Origin: Aequorivita sp.
Lineage (GTDB): Bacteria; Bacteroidota; Bacteroidia; Flavobacteriales; Flavobacteriaceae
Assembly (NCBI GenBank): GCA_020435865.1
Contig: JAGQYZ010000131.1
Span: 1 to 14,853, forward strand
Length of the DNA stretch: 14,853 nucleotides
Reading direction: 5' to 3'
The notes under the pieces were generated by a model that searched no databases, was not told the origin of the DNA, and saw only the letters and a list, made by a program, of their open reading frames with translations. Position 1 is the stretch's first letter, and each line of letters begins with the position of its first letter. Below are positions 8,316-14,711 of this stretch, one piece after another. Position numbers and translations under genes: made by a program.

Positions 8316-9775
8316 TTTCTTAATTCTTTTTCAATTAAACCTGCGGTTAATTTTCCAGAAATCAGCGCTGGAGGTACACCTGGACCTGGAACGGTAAGCT
8401 GTCCGGTAAAAAATAAATTTTTTACCTTTCTACTTTTCAATTTCGGTCTTAAAAAAGCGGTTTGCATCAATGTATTTGCCAAACCATATGCGTTTCCTTT
8501 ATAGCTGTTATAATCAGAAATAAAGTCATTAATGCAAAATGACTCTTTGAATATAACGTAATTTTTAACCGCTTGGTTGGTTACTTTTTCAAAACGGTTG
8601 ATTATTTTTTCAAAATATTCTTCACGTATTTCTGGAATATCGTCCAAGCCTGGAGCAAGAGGAATTAGAAAGATTCCTGCTTCTTTTCCTTTGGGTGAAA
8701 CACTCGCATCGGTTTTGGATGGGAAGCTTGCGTAAAAAAGCGGTTCTTCTGGCCATTGAGGCGTGTCGTATATTTCTTGGGAATGTTTCTCAAAATCTAC
8801 ATCGAAAAACAAAGTATGGTGATCTACATTTTTAATCTTTTTATTGAAGCCTACATAAAAAAGGAGAGCAGAAGGAGCGAAGGTTTTCTTTTGCCAATAG
8901 CTTTCAGAATATTGACGAAATTTTTTATCTAGCAACGTTTCGGTGTGGTGATAATCTGCTCCGCTTAAAACCACATCAGCGTCAAGCTTTTCTCCATTGA
9001 TGATTAGACCAACTGCTTTTCTATTTTCAATAATTATCTTTTCTACATTTTGATCAGTTTTTATTGTCACACCAAGTTCTTCGGCCAGGTTTTTAATTCC
9101 TTCAATTACTGAATACATTCCTTTTTTTGGGTGAAAAGTTCCTAGTCCAAAATCTGCATAGTTCATAAAATTATAAAAAGCAGGAGTTTTTGATGGTTTT
9201 GCACCTAGGAACAAAACAGGAAATTCTAGAATTGAAATGAGTTTTGGGTTTTTAAATTCACGGCGAACATCTTTGCTTATGGTACTAAAAAACTGCCCAA
9301 TCTTTTTCATAGTGGATGTAGTAACCAGTTCTAAAGGAGAAACACCAGGTCTGTAAACCAAATCTGTAATGGCAATATTATAATTGTCCAATGCTAAAGC
9401 CATAAATTTTTTAAGTTTTATTGAACTTCCGGGTTCTACTTTTTCGAAATTTGCACATATTTTTTCGAGTGTGTCTTCAATGGTTACATAATCATCAGTT
9501 CCAAAATATACTCGGTATGCAGGATTTAACTTTTTCAGTTTGTAAAAATCTGAAGGAATTTTCCCAAAATCTTCAAAAAACCTTTCGAAAACATCTGGCA
9601 TCCAATACCATGTGGGTCCCATATCAAACGTAAATCCTTCTTTTTTAAATTGTCTTGCTCGTCCGCCAATGGCCTGGTTTTTTTCGTAAATAGTTACATT
9701 ATTTCCCGCTTGAGCCAGATAACAAGATGCAGCAAGCGATGAAAAACCAGAACCAATAACTGCAATTTTTTTCAT
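8312..9775 (-). CDS. crtI: Phytoene desaturase (CrtI-type)
   Basis: This FAD-dependent, membrane-associated desaturase (487 aa) converts phytoene to lycopene in CrtI-type pathways. The dinucleotide-binding motif at the N-terminus is 'IAVIGSGFSSLAAS', with Ser where the third Gly of GxGxxG often sits, followed by 'GGRARQFKKEGFTFDMGPTWY'-region residues at about 38-58. The C-terminal carotenoid desaturase signature 'FFTGQLTVPGPGVPPAL' is intact. The ATG at 9775 is preferred over an in-frame TTG four codons upstream because the Rossmann strand begins at once. It is the first crt gene of the operon and overlaps crtB by 4 nt. The upstream 130 nt hold a repeat pair that also resembles -7 boxes. The number of desaturation steps cannot be read from sequence alone, but the adjacent lycopene cyclase implies four. 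Confidence 0.93.
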   Translation of the reverse strand: MKKIAVIGSGFSSLAASCYLAQAGNNVTIYEKNQAIGGRARQFKKEGFTFDMGPTWYWMPDVFERFFEDFGKIPSDFYKLKKLNPAYRVYFGTDDYVTIEDTLEKICANFEKVEPGSSIKLKKFMALALDNYNIAITDLVYRPGVSPLELVTTSTMKKIGQFFSTISKDVRREFKNPKLISILEFPVLFLGAKPSKTPAFYNFMNYADFGLGTFHPKKGMYSVIEGIKNLAEELGVTIKTDQNVEKIIIENRKAVGLIINGEKLDADVVLSGADYHHTETLLDKKFRQYSESYWQKKTFAPSALLFYVGFNKKIKNVDHHTLFFDVDFEKHSQEIYDTPQWPEEPLFYASFPSKTDASVSPKGKEAGIFLIPLAPGLDDIPEIREEYFEKIINRFEKVTNQAVKNYVIFKESFCINDFISDYNSYKGNAYGLANTLMQTAFLRPKLKSRKVKNLFFTGQLTVPGPGVPPALISGKLTAGLIEKELRN

Positions 9776-9784
9776 ATTGTTTAA

Positions 9785-9813
9785 CAAAAATATAAATTAA
9801 TTAAACAAAAATA
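9785..9813 (-). promoter_or_regulatory. Paired TATTTTTG boxes upstream of crtI
   Basis: On the minus strand TATTTTTG occurs twice (9813-9806 and 9792-9785), exactly 21 bp apart. Each matches the Bacteroidetes -7 consensus TAnnTTTG. Including the next five bases, the two copies agree at 12 of 13 positions (TATTTTTGTTTAA and TATTTTTGTTAAA). The proximal copy ends 10 nt before the crtI ATG, which would leave a very short leader, so the distal copy is the better -7 box. The spacing of two helical turns also suits two stacked binding sites for the adjacent regulator. Promoter and operator roles are both inference. Confidence 0.45.
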
Positions 9814-9905
9814 CAATATGCATACCCTTTTTGGCTAATATTTAATAAATTGAGGCGTCAATGTACGTTAACGATTTCCTTTCAAGCCACCTATAATCAA
9901 TTACT

Positions 9906-10799
9906 TTAAAGGCTTTCGATTTGATTTGTAAACTGTTTGAGATTTTTAAAAAGAGTAATGTTTTTTTTGATCTTAATATTTTTAGAAGCTTTGCTACCCA
10001 TTACCCATAGTTCACATAAGCCTTTGGTGCAGACCTCATTTTGAAAATCAATAAGATATTTTTCAAGGTTGTCATTTTCAGGAAGTACCGTGAAATAGGT
10101 TACAAAAATGACTTTCGTTTTGGTTTTAAGTACATGTTTCAAGCTATTCATAGGTGTGTTAGCCCCTAAATATACTGTTTTAAGACCAGCGGAAATAAGC
10201 TCGTAATTTGCATATAGTAGGCCTATTTCATGAATTTCCTTATAAGGAAGGTAAAGTGTAAACAGTTTGTTATCATCCTTGGATGTTCTTTTTTTAAGCT
10301 TCGCGGTATGCACGATTATAGAATGTTTTATTTTTTCTGAAATAAAATGTTCGTGAGAAGGGTCGATGGTGCCTGAATGCCACAATACACCAGTTTCATT
10401 AAGTAGCGGCACAAAAATATCTGAAAAGACTTCGCGAAAGGATTTTTCTTTTAAAATCTGTTCAAGTGTACTATCAAACAATTCTCCGTCAAATTCGAAC
10501 ATTGCTGATTTAAATATATTGCCCAAATATTCAGAATCAATACCATCAATATTTTGTTTAATAAGTGCTTGAATTTGAATTGAATCTAGACTTGCAATTT
10601 TAGAAATTTTATACCCAGCGTTATACAGATAGGCAATATTCAATAATTTTTTCAAGTTGTAAAGGTCATATTTTCTGATATTGGTATCAGTTCGGTCAGG
10701 CTCAAGAAGATTGTATCTTTTTTCCCAAATCCTGATAGTATGGGCTTTAACGTTTGAAAGGTTTTCAAGGTCTTTAATGCCAAATTGTGTTTTGACCAC
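9906..10799 (-). CDS. MerR-family regulator with B12-binding domain, CarH/LitR-like photoreceptor
   Basis: This 297-aa regulator has an N-terminal MerR winged helix-turn-helix (1-70, 'LSNVKAHTIRIWEKRYNLL'), a helical cap (about 80-165) and a C-terminal Rossmann cobalamin-binding domain (about 177-297). Residues that define light-sensing CarH are kept: Trp140 and His141 followed by Glu150-His151, giving the W-x9-EH spacing, and the cobalamin lower-ligand motif E-x-H-x-x-G at Glu188, His190 and Gly193. In CarH, adenosylcobalamin drives tetramer formation and repression in the dark, and light breaks the Co-C bond and releases DNA. The gene lies immediately upstream of crtI on the same strand, so control of the crt operon, and perhaps of itself, is likely. 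The start is a GTG at 10799; an in-frame TAG lies 30 nt upstream and no ATG is available before the HTH. Light response is predicted, not shown. Confidence 0.9.
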   Translation of the reverse strand: MVKTQFGIKDLENLSNVKAHTIRIWEKRYNLLEPDRTDTNIRKYDLYNLKKLLNIAYLYNAGYKISKIASLDSIQIQALIKQNIDGIDSEYLGNIFKSAMFEFDGELFDSTLEQILKEKSFREVFSDIFVPLLNETGVLWHSGTIDPSHEHFISEKIKHSIIVHTAKLKKRTSKDDNKLFTLYLPYKEIHEIGLLYANYELISAGLKTVYLGANTPMNSLKHVLKTKTKVIFVTYFTVLPENDNLEKYLIDFQNEVCTKGLCELWVMGSKASKNIKIKKNITLFKNLKQFTNQIESL

Positions 10800-10808
10800 T
10801 GAAGAATA

Positions 10809-10838
10809 TTTTAGTATTATTAAGTGAAAATACTAAAA
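10809..10838. promoter_or_regulatory. Inverted repeat at the CarH-like gene promoter
   Basis: TTTTAGTATT and AATACTAAAA form perfect 10-bp inverted arms around a 10-bp spacer, so their centres are 20 bp apart. The element ends 9 nt upstream of the regulator's GTG start and contains a possible -7 box on the minus strand (TATTTTCA, 10833-10826 region). It could be an operator for autoregulation or a 5' UTR hairpin. No U tract follows, so it is not a terminator. Confidence 0.45.
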
Positions 10839-10938
10839 AGAAGTGAGATTGTTTATAAAAAGATATAAAACTTTAAACAGATGAAAAATTCCAGTTTTAG
10901 GATAATGCTCATGTATAGAAAGTATACGTTTTAAAAAG

Positions 10939-11021
10939 TACCCGGGATGGGACTTGAACCCACACGCCCTAAGGACACATGGCCCTCAACCATGCCTGTC
11001 TACCAATTCCAGCACCCGGGT
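10939..11021 (-). tRNA. tRNA-Leu (anticodon GAG)
   Basis: The 83-nt class II tRNA folds with a 7-bp acceptor stem (ACCCGGG with CCCGGGT), a short D stem (CTG/CAG) and an anticodon stem CATGG/CCATG. Its anticodon loop TTGAGGG places GAG at 34-36 (plus-strand 10985-10987). A long variable arm typical of Leu (GTCC/GGGC type) and a T arm GTGGG-TTCAAGT-CCCAT complete it. The discriminator base is A and the CCA tail is not encoded. It reads CUC and CUU leucine codons. Confidence 0.96.
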
Positions 11022-11070
11022 GGATACTTGTGTATATAATGCTTAAAAACGATTTAATAAATGCCTTAAA

Positions 11071-11095
11071 CAAAAAAATTAAACGTGAAGTTTAA
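11071..11095 (-). terminator. Terminator of the small transcript
   Basis: On the minus strand TTAAAC and GTTTAA form a 6-bp stem around the loop TTCAC, followed by a run of T residues to 11072. The plus strand has a shorter T tract on the other side, so weak bidirectional action is possible. The stem is low in GC, so efficiency is uncertain. Confidence 0.45.
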
Positions 11096-11144
11096 CTTTT
11101 TGTGTGACCTTACTTAATCTTCTCATCCAATCAGAGCAAATCAT
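11079..11144 (-). CDS. Possible 21-aa small ORF in the structured unit
   Basis: ATG at 11144 to TAA at 11079 encodes 21 residues, basic and with a central 'WMRRLSKVTQKVKL' segment (net positive). A stop codon (TAG) lies two codons upstream, so the frame begins here. The last codons and the stop lie inside the terminator stem, an arrangement that leaves little 3' UTR. I do not recognise the peptide. It contains only two Leu codons, so a leucine attenuation leader for the downstream tRNA is not supported. Translation is uncertain; the ORF could be accidental within an RNA gene. Confidence 0.3.
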   Translation of the reverse strand: MICSDWMRRLSKVTQKVKLHV

Positions 11145-11221
11145 CTGCTAATTTTATAATTCGTCAATGCAAATTATAAACTTGCCTTGATTTCAATATG
11201 CCAGATATTGCTTTTGTTGCG

Positions 11222-11249
11222 CAAATATAAATATTTTTCAAATTTACAA
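11222..11249 (-). promoter_or_regulatory. Bacteroidetes-type promoter for the small transcript (or tRNA-Leu)
   Basis: Read on the minus strand, TTG (11249-11247) and a perfect TATATTTG (11229-11222) are separated by 17 bp, matching the -33/-7 pattern of Bacteroidetes promoters. The likely start of transcription is near 11215. The nearest downstream features are the small structured unit and, 200 nt on, tRNA-Leu. This is the best promoter match in the window. Confidence 0.6.
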
Positions 11250-11289
11250 CATGGATTCAAGTTTAATTTTCAGTACTATTTTTTGGACA

Positions 11290-12819
11290 TTATTTAATTT
11301 TATAGATACTCATAGTAGGGTCATAAATAGGGCTATCTATTGCTAAAAAGTCCAAGACACTATGAAAGACGCTGTGTTGTGAATATTCTTGGTTGTCCTT
11401 TAGTTTTCTTGAATCGTCAGACAGCCAAACAATAAACGGAATGTCCAATTGCTCTTTTGGAGCTATACTGGCAGGTATTCCGTGCATATATAGGTTGTTT
11501 TCCCCTAAAGATTCGCCGTGGTCAGAAATAAAAATCATGGAAGAATTGTACCCTTCCAAATGTTTTAAATCGTCTATTAGGGTAGCCAAAATATAGTCGG
11601 TATAGACAATGGTGTTATCGTATGCATTTATCAATTCTTCCTGAGTGCAATTTGCCAGCTCTACACTTTTACAGACTGGAGAAAACTTCTCGAATTGCTG
11701 CGGGTATTTTTTGTAATACGTTGGGCCGTGGCTGGTGCTTGTGTGCAAAACGACCAATATTTTATTTTTTTTGCTCGCCAATATCTGCTCGCTCAAACCG
11801 TCGAGCAGTATTTCATCATAGCCACATTGTTCTCCTTCACAGCGATTTCGTAATTCTTCCTTATTTTGGAAATTTTTAATATGAACCGGTGGTTCCCCCC
11901 AATTTGTGGATCGCCAGATGACTTCTACGTCGTTTCTATATAAGTAATTCGGTAAAATTTCATAAAGGTCACCCGTATCTTTATGTTCTAAAATACACTT
12001 AAGGCCTGCCGTGGTGTACGTTGCACAGGATTGGGCATTATAATGATGCACATTCTCTATTTTTGAAAGCAAGGGGTTGGTATCCTTTTTATATCCGTAA
12101 AGTGAAAAATTTTCACTTCTTGCAGATTCTCCAATGACTAGAACAAAAACAGATTTTTCATTGTTTTTTATGGTAGCGTTTGGCAATAATATCTCTTTTT
12201 CATTTTCCTTGCTCTTATGTTTGTAAAATAAACTGATATTAACAGCGTAGGACCAGGGCATTGCCAAACCACCAAGAGTTTTCGAGTTTTTATCAATCCA
12301 AAGCCAATTTGATGAGTTGGCAAAAGCAATAAACACCAGCACTATTAGCGTTAAAAAAATATGGATTAAAAACTTTTTTAGTTTTACACGAACGAACTTA
12401 ATTTTAAACAGTAAAATACTTGGAATAATTCCTATTAAGATTACATAAAGAACCAACCCAAATGAGAAGAAACTACTGGACTCTTCATAATTGGTGTTTA
12501 GCACATTACCAATCATTGTTTCATCTATGATAACGCCATAAGTATTTATAAAATATACAGCAATAGCATTGATGATGAAAAACAAAGCCAGCAGCCATTT
12601 TCCAACCTTGCGCAATAAAAAAAGAACTAAATAAAAAAAGAAAGCATTTGCAAGTATGGCCGCAATTATTAAGCTGAACAATAGTAAAATTCCGTTCAAA
12701 CTTTTTACATCAATATTGGCAAAGACGAATTTAAAAAAAGGGTAGTGGTATAAAACTAAATTAATAAAGCTAAAAAGTAGCGCAAAATAACTTGCTTTAA
12801 TTTCTTTTGACATAAGCAT
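11290..12819 (-). CDS. EptA-type phosphoethanolamine transferase
   Basis: The 509-aa inner-membrane protein is predicted to transfer phosphoethanolamine from phosphatidylethanolamine to a lipid A phosphate on the periplasmic face. Five membrane helices occupy about 10-33, 41-68, 74-93, 118-139 and 149-167, followed by a sulfatase-fold catalytic domain (220-509). Zinc and catalytic residues align with EptA/MCR proteins: Glu231 in 'VIGESARSENFSLYGY', the nucleophile Thr269 in 'SCATYTTAGLKC', His364 in 'TSHGP', Asp433-His434 in 'FISDHGESLGE', and His446. Six cysteines (265, 275, 327, 332, 383, 391) are spaced like the three disulfides of that family. The start overlaps the end of the PAP2 gene by 23 nt (ATG 12819, or 12813 two codons later), so the pair is translationally coupled. 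The acceptor (lipid A or another glycan) is inferred. Confidence 0.9.
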   Translation of the reverse strand: MLMSKEIKASYFALLFSFINLVLYHYPFFKFVFANIDVKSLNGILLLFSLIIAAILANAFFFYLVLFLLRKVGKWLLALFFIINAIAVYFINTYGVIIDETMIGNVLNTNYEESSSFFSFGLVLYVILIGIIPSILLFKIKFVRVKLKKFLIHIFLTLIVLVFIAFANSSNWLWIDKNSKTLGGLAMPWSYAVNISLFYKHKSKENEKEILLPNATIKNNEKSVFVLVIGESARSENFSLYGYKKDTNPLLSKIENVHHYNAQSCATYTTAGLKCILEHKDTGDLYEILPNYLYRNDVEVIWRSTNWGEPPVHIKNFQNKEELRNRCEGEQCGYDEILLDGLSEQILASKKNKILVVLHTSTSHGPTYYKKYPQQFEKFSPVCKSVELANCTQEELINAYDNTIVYTDYILATLIDDLKHLEGYNSSMIFISDHGESLGENNLYMHGIPASIAPKEQLDIPFIVWLSDDSRKLKDNQEYSQHSVFHSVLDFLAIDSPIYDPTMSIYKIK

Positions 12820-13672
12820 TTGTAATTATAAAAAATGTTATAACTAATGATAGTAATGATAAATAAAATATCGGCAAATTTAGAGCTACTATTTTTTTTA
12901 CTATAAGAAATGCCCAGATTAATAAGATTAACATAAAAATAGGGTAAAACCTTTTGTTTTTAATCCAATTCAACCAACCTACATTTTTATTTAACTTAAT
13001 GCCGATAATTGCCGCTAAATAACCAATGGTGCCACCAATTATAACATCAAATGGATAGTGTGCACCTACACCAACTCTGGAGAATGTAATAAGAAGACCT
13101 AATGCAAGTAGAAGGAGAGACCACGCTATTTTATGGAAGTTTTTTTTTGGCATAAAAGCATATAACAATATGGTTATTGTCATAATGGCTGTCATGGAAT
13201 GTCCTGACGGCAATGATGTATGCCCTGAAAGTGTTTTGCCAACTATTACAAAACTATCATTATCAAACATTGCAGCAGGTCTTGGCACTGCAAAAATATT
13301 TTTAAGTACGGCTGATACTATTAATGTAATTATTGAAGAAGTTAATAATGCTTGCCAAAGCCTGGGGGCATAAAAAAGAAAAATAATTACCAATGGATAA
13401 AGTATCAGGGCATCGCCAAGTTGAGTTAAGTTAAACTGTAAATTGGGATATTCAGATAAATTACTATTTAGAAAATAAAATAATGTTTTTTGGCTCTCAA
13501 CATATTCATCCACAAAATTAGTTCCTTTTGAAAACGAAAAAAACAAGAAAAATGAAATCAACAGTAAAAAAGGAGGAATCAATAACCATAATTTTACTTT
13601 TCTAAAATTATCTATGGCTAAAGTGTCTAATTCAAAATTATTTATCATTTCTAATTGATTTCTCAAAAGCAT
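12797..13672 (-). CDS. PAP2-family membrane phosphatase, possibly lipid A phosphatase (LpxE-like)
   Basis: The product (291 aa) is a polytopic acid phosphatase of the PAP2 family acting at the periplasmic face. All three motifs are intact: K-x6-RP as Lys124 to Arg131-Pro132 ('KNIFAVPRP'), PSGH at 155-158, and SR-x5-H-x3-D as Ser198-Arg199, His205 and Asp209. About six hydrophobic segments are visible, with two more at the C-terminus than in the smallest PAP2 proteins. Its overlap with the phosphoethanolamine transferase gene recalls the lpxE-eptA pair of Helicobacter pylori, where dephosphorylation of lipid A precedes phosphoethanolamine addition, so a lipid A 1- or 4'-phosphatase role is the best guess. 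Undecaprenyl-diphosphate or phosphatidylglycerophosphate phosphatase remains possible. The ATG at 13672 gives the longest form; ATG 13648 is an alternative. Confidence 0.85.
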   Translation of the reverse strand: MLLRNQLEMINNFELDTLAIDNFRKVKLWLLIPPFLLLISFFLFFSFSKGTNFVDEYVESQKTLFYFLNSNLSEYPNLQFNLTQLGDALILYPLVIIFLFYAPRLWQALLTSSIITLIVSAVLKNIFAVPRPAAMFDNDSFVIVGKTLSGHTSLPSGHSMTAIMTITILLYAFMPKKNFHKIAWSLLLLALGLLITFSRVGVGAHYPFDVIIGGTIGYLAAIIGIKLNKNVGWLNWIKNKRFYPIFMLILLIWAFLIVKKIVALNLPIFYLSLLSLVITFFIITNAYVKRN

Positions 13673-13701
13673 TTAAACTCTTATGGTAAAACTAATGGCT
13701 A

Positions 13702-13720
13702 AAATATATCAGATATATTT
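13702..13720. promoter_or_regulatory. 19-bp perfect palindrome upstream of the PAP2 gene
   Basis: AAATATATCAGATATATTT has two perfect 9-bp arms around a central A. It lies 29 nt before the PAP2 start codon, in the position expected for an operator or a 5' UTR hairpin of the PAP2-EptA operon. No T tract follows on the minus strand, so a terminator is unlikely. A binding protein cannot be named. Confidence 0.45.
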
Positions 13721-13821
13721 AATAGACCAAAAATTTACATTTCAATTCTAAAGAAAACTTGAAGAAGTTAATTTTCCCCTCCTTTAATATTTCTTTAGAA
13801 TCTTTAACGACTTTTATGTTT

Positions 13822-13829
13822 TAAATTTG
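13822..13829 (+). promoter_or_regulatory. Candidate -7 box in front of the relic region
   Basis: TAAATTTG is an exact match to TAnnTTTG and is followed at once by an ATG (13831) that opens a frame of only 19 codons (MKQLIDEKEIELQQ...), closed by TAG at 13888. No convincing -33 TTG is present. It may be a surviving promoter of a decayed gene. Confidence 0.3.
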
Positions 13830-13944
13830 AATGATGAAACAGCTAATAGACGAAAAGGAAATTGAGTTGCAACAATCCATTGTTACCTAGCTGCAGTGCG
13901 ATGGAAATTAATTTTTATTTATTTTGAATGCTAAATTGCCTTTT

Positions 13945-14064
13945 ATGGAAAATCATTATGGAATAACAATTAACTGGCTAAGGGCGGCAGTATTGGGTGT
14001 AAATGATGGTATTCTTTCTAAAACAAGAACTATTATCAGTATAGCGGCATCAAGTACACCTTAG
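13945..14064 (+). pseudogene. Relic of a VIT1/CCC1-family iron/manganese transporter (N-terminal fragment)
   Basis: The ATG at 13945 opens a frame of 39 codons containing 'NWLRAAVLGVNDGIL', the hallmark of the first membrane helix of VIT1/CCC1-family transporters, which move Fe2+ or Mn2+ across membranes. The frame ends at TAG 14062-14064, whereas the intact family is about 230 aa. The expected Ser-Thr stretch after 'DGIL' is altered (SKTRTII), and the rest of the gene is not recognisable downstream. A degraded remnant is therefore the best explanation. Stops in all frames follow within 100 nt. A functional 39-residue peptide is very unlikely. Confidence 0.7.
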
Positions 14065-14144
14065 GATATTTAGAAATGCTACATCCAGATTTTAAGTGAC
14101 CGAAGGTGATCAGAAAATTTTGTAATTTTAAAAAAAATCAATGA

Positions 14145-14364
14145 GTATGTGATGAAAAGCTAGGCTTTTTACATCTCAAAATTGATCTTCAATGGTATGC
14201 TAATGAAGATGATGTAGGTGTATTGGCAACAATATCAGAACCATATCTATGCTTTTCAGTCTTGCCTTGAGAATTATATAATAAATATCGATCAATCACC
14301 AATGGTTTACCGAGGTGATGCTATTTTTATATTTCAACTGAAGTTATTCATTAAAAAAAATTAA
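14145..14364 (+). pseudogene. Frameshifted relic ORF directly before the HMA-fold gene
   Basis: Two overlapping open frames look like one broken coding sequence. The first runs 14145-14270 and reads '...LGFLHLKIDLQWYANEDDVG...'. The second, in the +1 frame, is open from 14218 to a TAA at 14362-14364 and reads '...YWQQYQNHIYAFQSCLENY...'. Both have protein-like composition around their overlap, and splicing them near 14218 gives a plausible C-terminal region. The second frame ends 1 nt before the ATG of the next gene, as expected of an operon partner. I do not recognise the family. An A8 run at 14130-14137 and stops upstream (14142-14144) suggest more damage on the 5' side. Sequencing error could mimic the frameshift. 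Confidence 0.4.
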
Positions 14365-14365
14365 A

Positions 14366-14626
14366 ATGAGTTATTTATCTAATAATGTTATCCCCGGAAA
14401 CCACGGAAAAATTTTTGGCACAGATGCCCAAAAGCAAGAAGATATAGACCGAATTTTGGAAGCAATTCGTTCAATTGACGGAGTAAAAAGCGTCCATATA
14501 GAAGTAGAAAAAATTCCAAAAGAATTTATGGTAAACACTTCAAAAATGGTCGAGATAAAGACCATTGAAGAGAAGGTTAAAACACTTGGTTTCCATGCAG
14601 TGCCTATGGGTCTTTTTGAACTGTAA
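14366..14626 (+). CDS. Small HMA-fold (heavy-metal-associated-like) protein lacking CxxC
   Basis: The product is an 86-aa cytosolic protein whose C-terminal 70 residues follow the beta-alpha-beta-beta-alpha-beta layout of heavy-metal-associated domains. It shows 'IDRILEAIRSIDGVKSVHIEVE' -type helix and strand (about 28-49) and a closing 'TIEEKVKTLGFHAV' helix-strand. The metal-binding CxxC of the first loop is absent: the stretch after Gly18 reads TDAQKQ, and there are no cysteines in the protein. It therefore probably does not bind copper in the usual way and may act as a protein or ligand-binding module. An A-rich leader (TTAAAAAAAATTAAA) precedes the ATG. It lies between a relic region and a pyruvate-oxidase-like gene with 85 nt between them. 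Family call rests on fold pattern only. Confidence 0.65.
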   Translation: MSYLSNNVIPGNHGKIFGTDAQKQEDIDRILEAIRSIDGVKSVHIEVEKIPKEFMVNTSKMVEIKTIEEKVKTLGFHAVPMGLFEL

Positions 14627-14711
14627 TAAAAAAATTGAAGTGCAATTATTTACTTTCAATTAAATCACTTTAAAATCACTTATTTTTTATAAGCATTGAA
14701 TAGAAAAAAAC

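Larger units (their letters stand above)
11071..11215 (-). ncRNA. Predicted small structured transcript between eptA-like gene and tRNA-Leu
   Basis: A complete small transcription unit can be read on the minus strand. A promoter-like pair lies at 11249-11222. It is followed by a 6-bp hairpin (CAATAT/ATATTG, 11210-11194), a 9-bp hairpin (TTTATAATT/AATTATAAA, 11180-11153), a 21-codon ORF (11144-11079), and a terminator whose stem overlaps the ORF end. The expected RNA is about 145 nt. It does not match any RNA family I recognise from sequence (not tRNA, and too short for 6S or tmRNA). It could be a regulatory RNA, an mRNA for a small protein, or the leader of a longer transcript reaching the tRNA. 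The 5' end is estimated from the promoter box. Confidence 0.4.

Noticed and set aside
9866..9873. CGTTAACG palindrome between the regulator and crtI
   Set aside because: Only 8 bp and not repeated at the crtI or regulator promoter, so too weak to call an operator.
11079..11144. Leucine attenuation leader for tRNA-Leu
   Set aside because: The 21-codon ORF has just two Leu codons, not adjacent, and the downstream gene is a tRNA rather than a leucine biosynthesis gene.
13673..14365. Insertion sequence or integrase as cause of the decayed region
   Set aside because: No transposase-like frame, terminal inverted repeats or target duplication could be seen. Simple mutational decay explains it.
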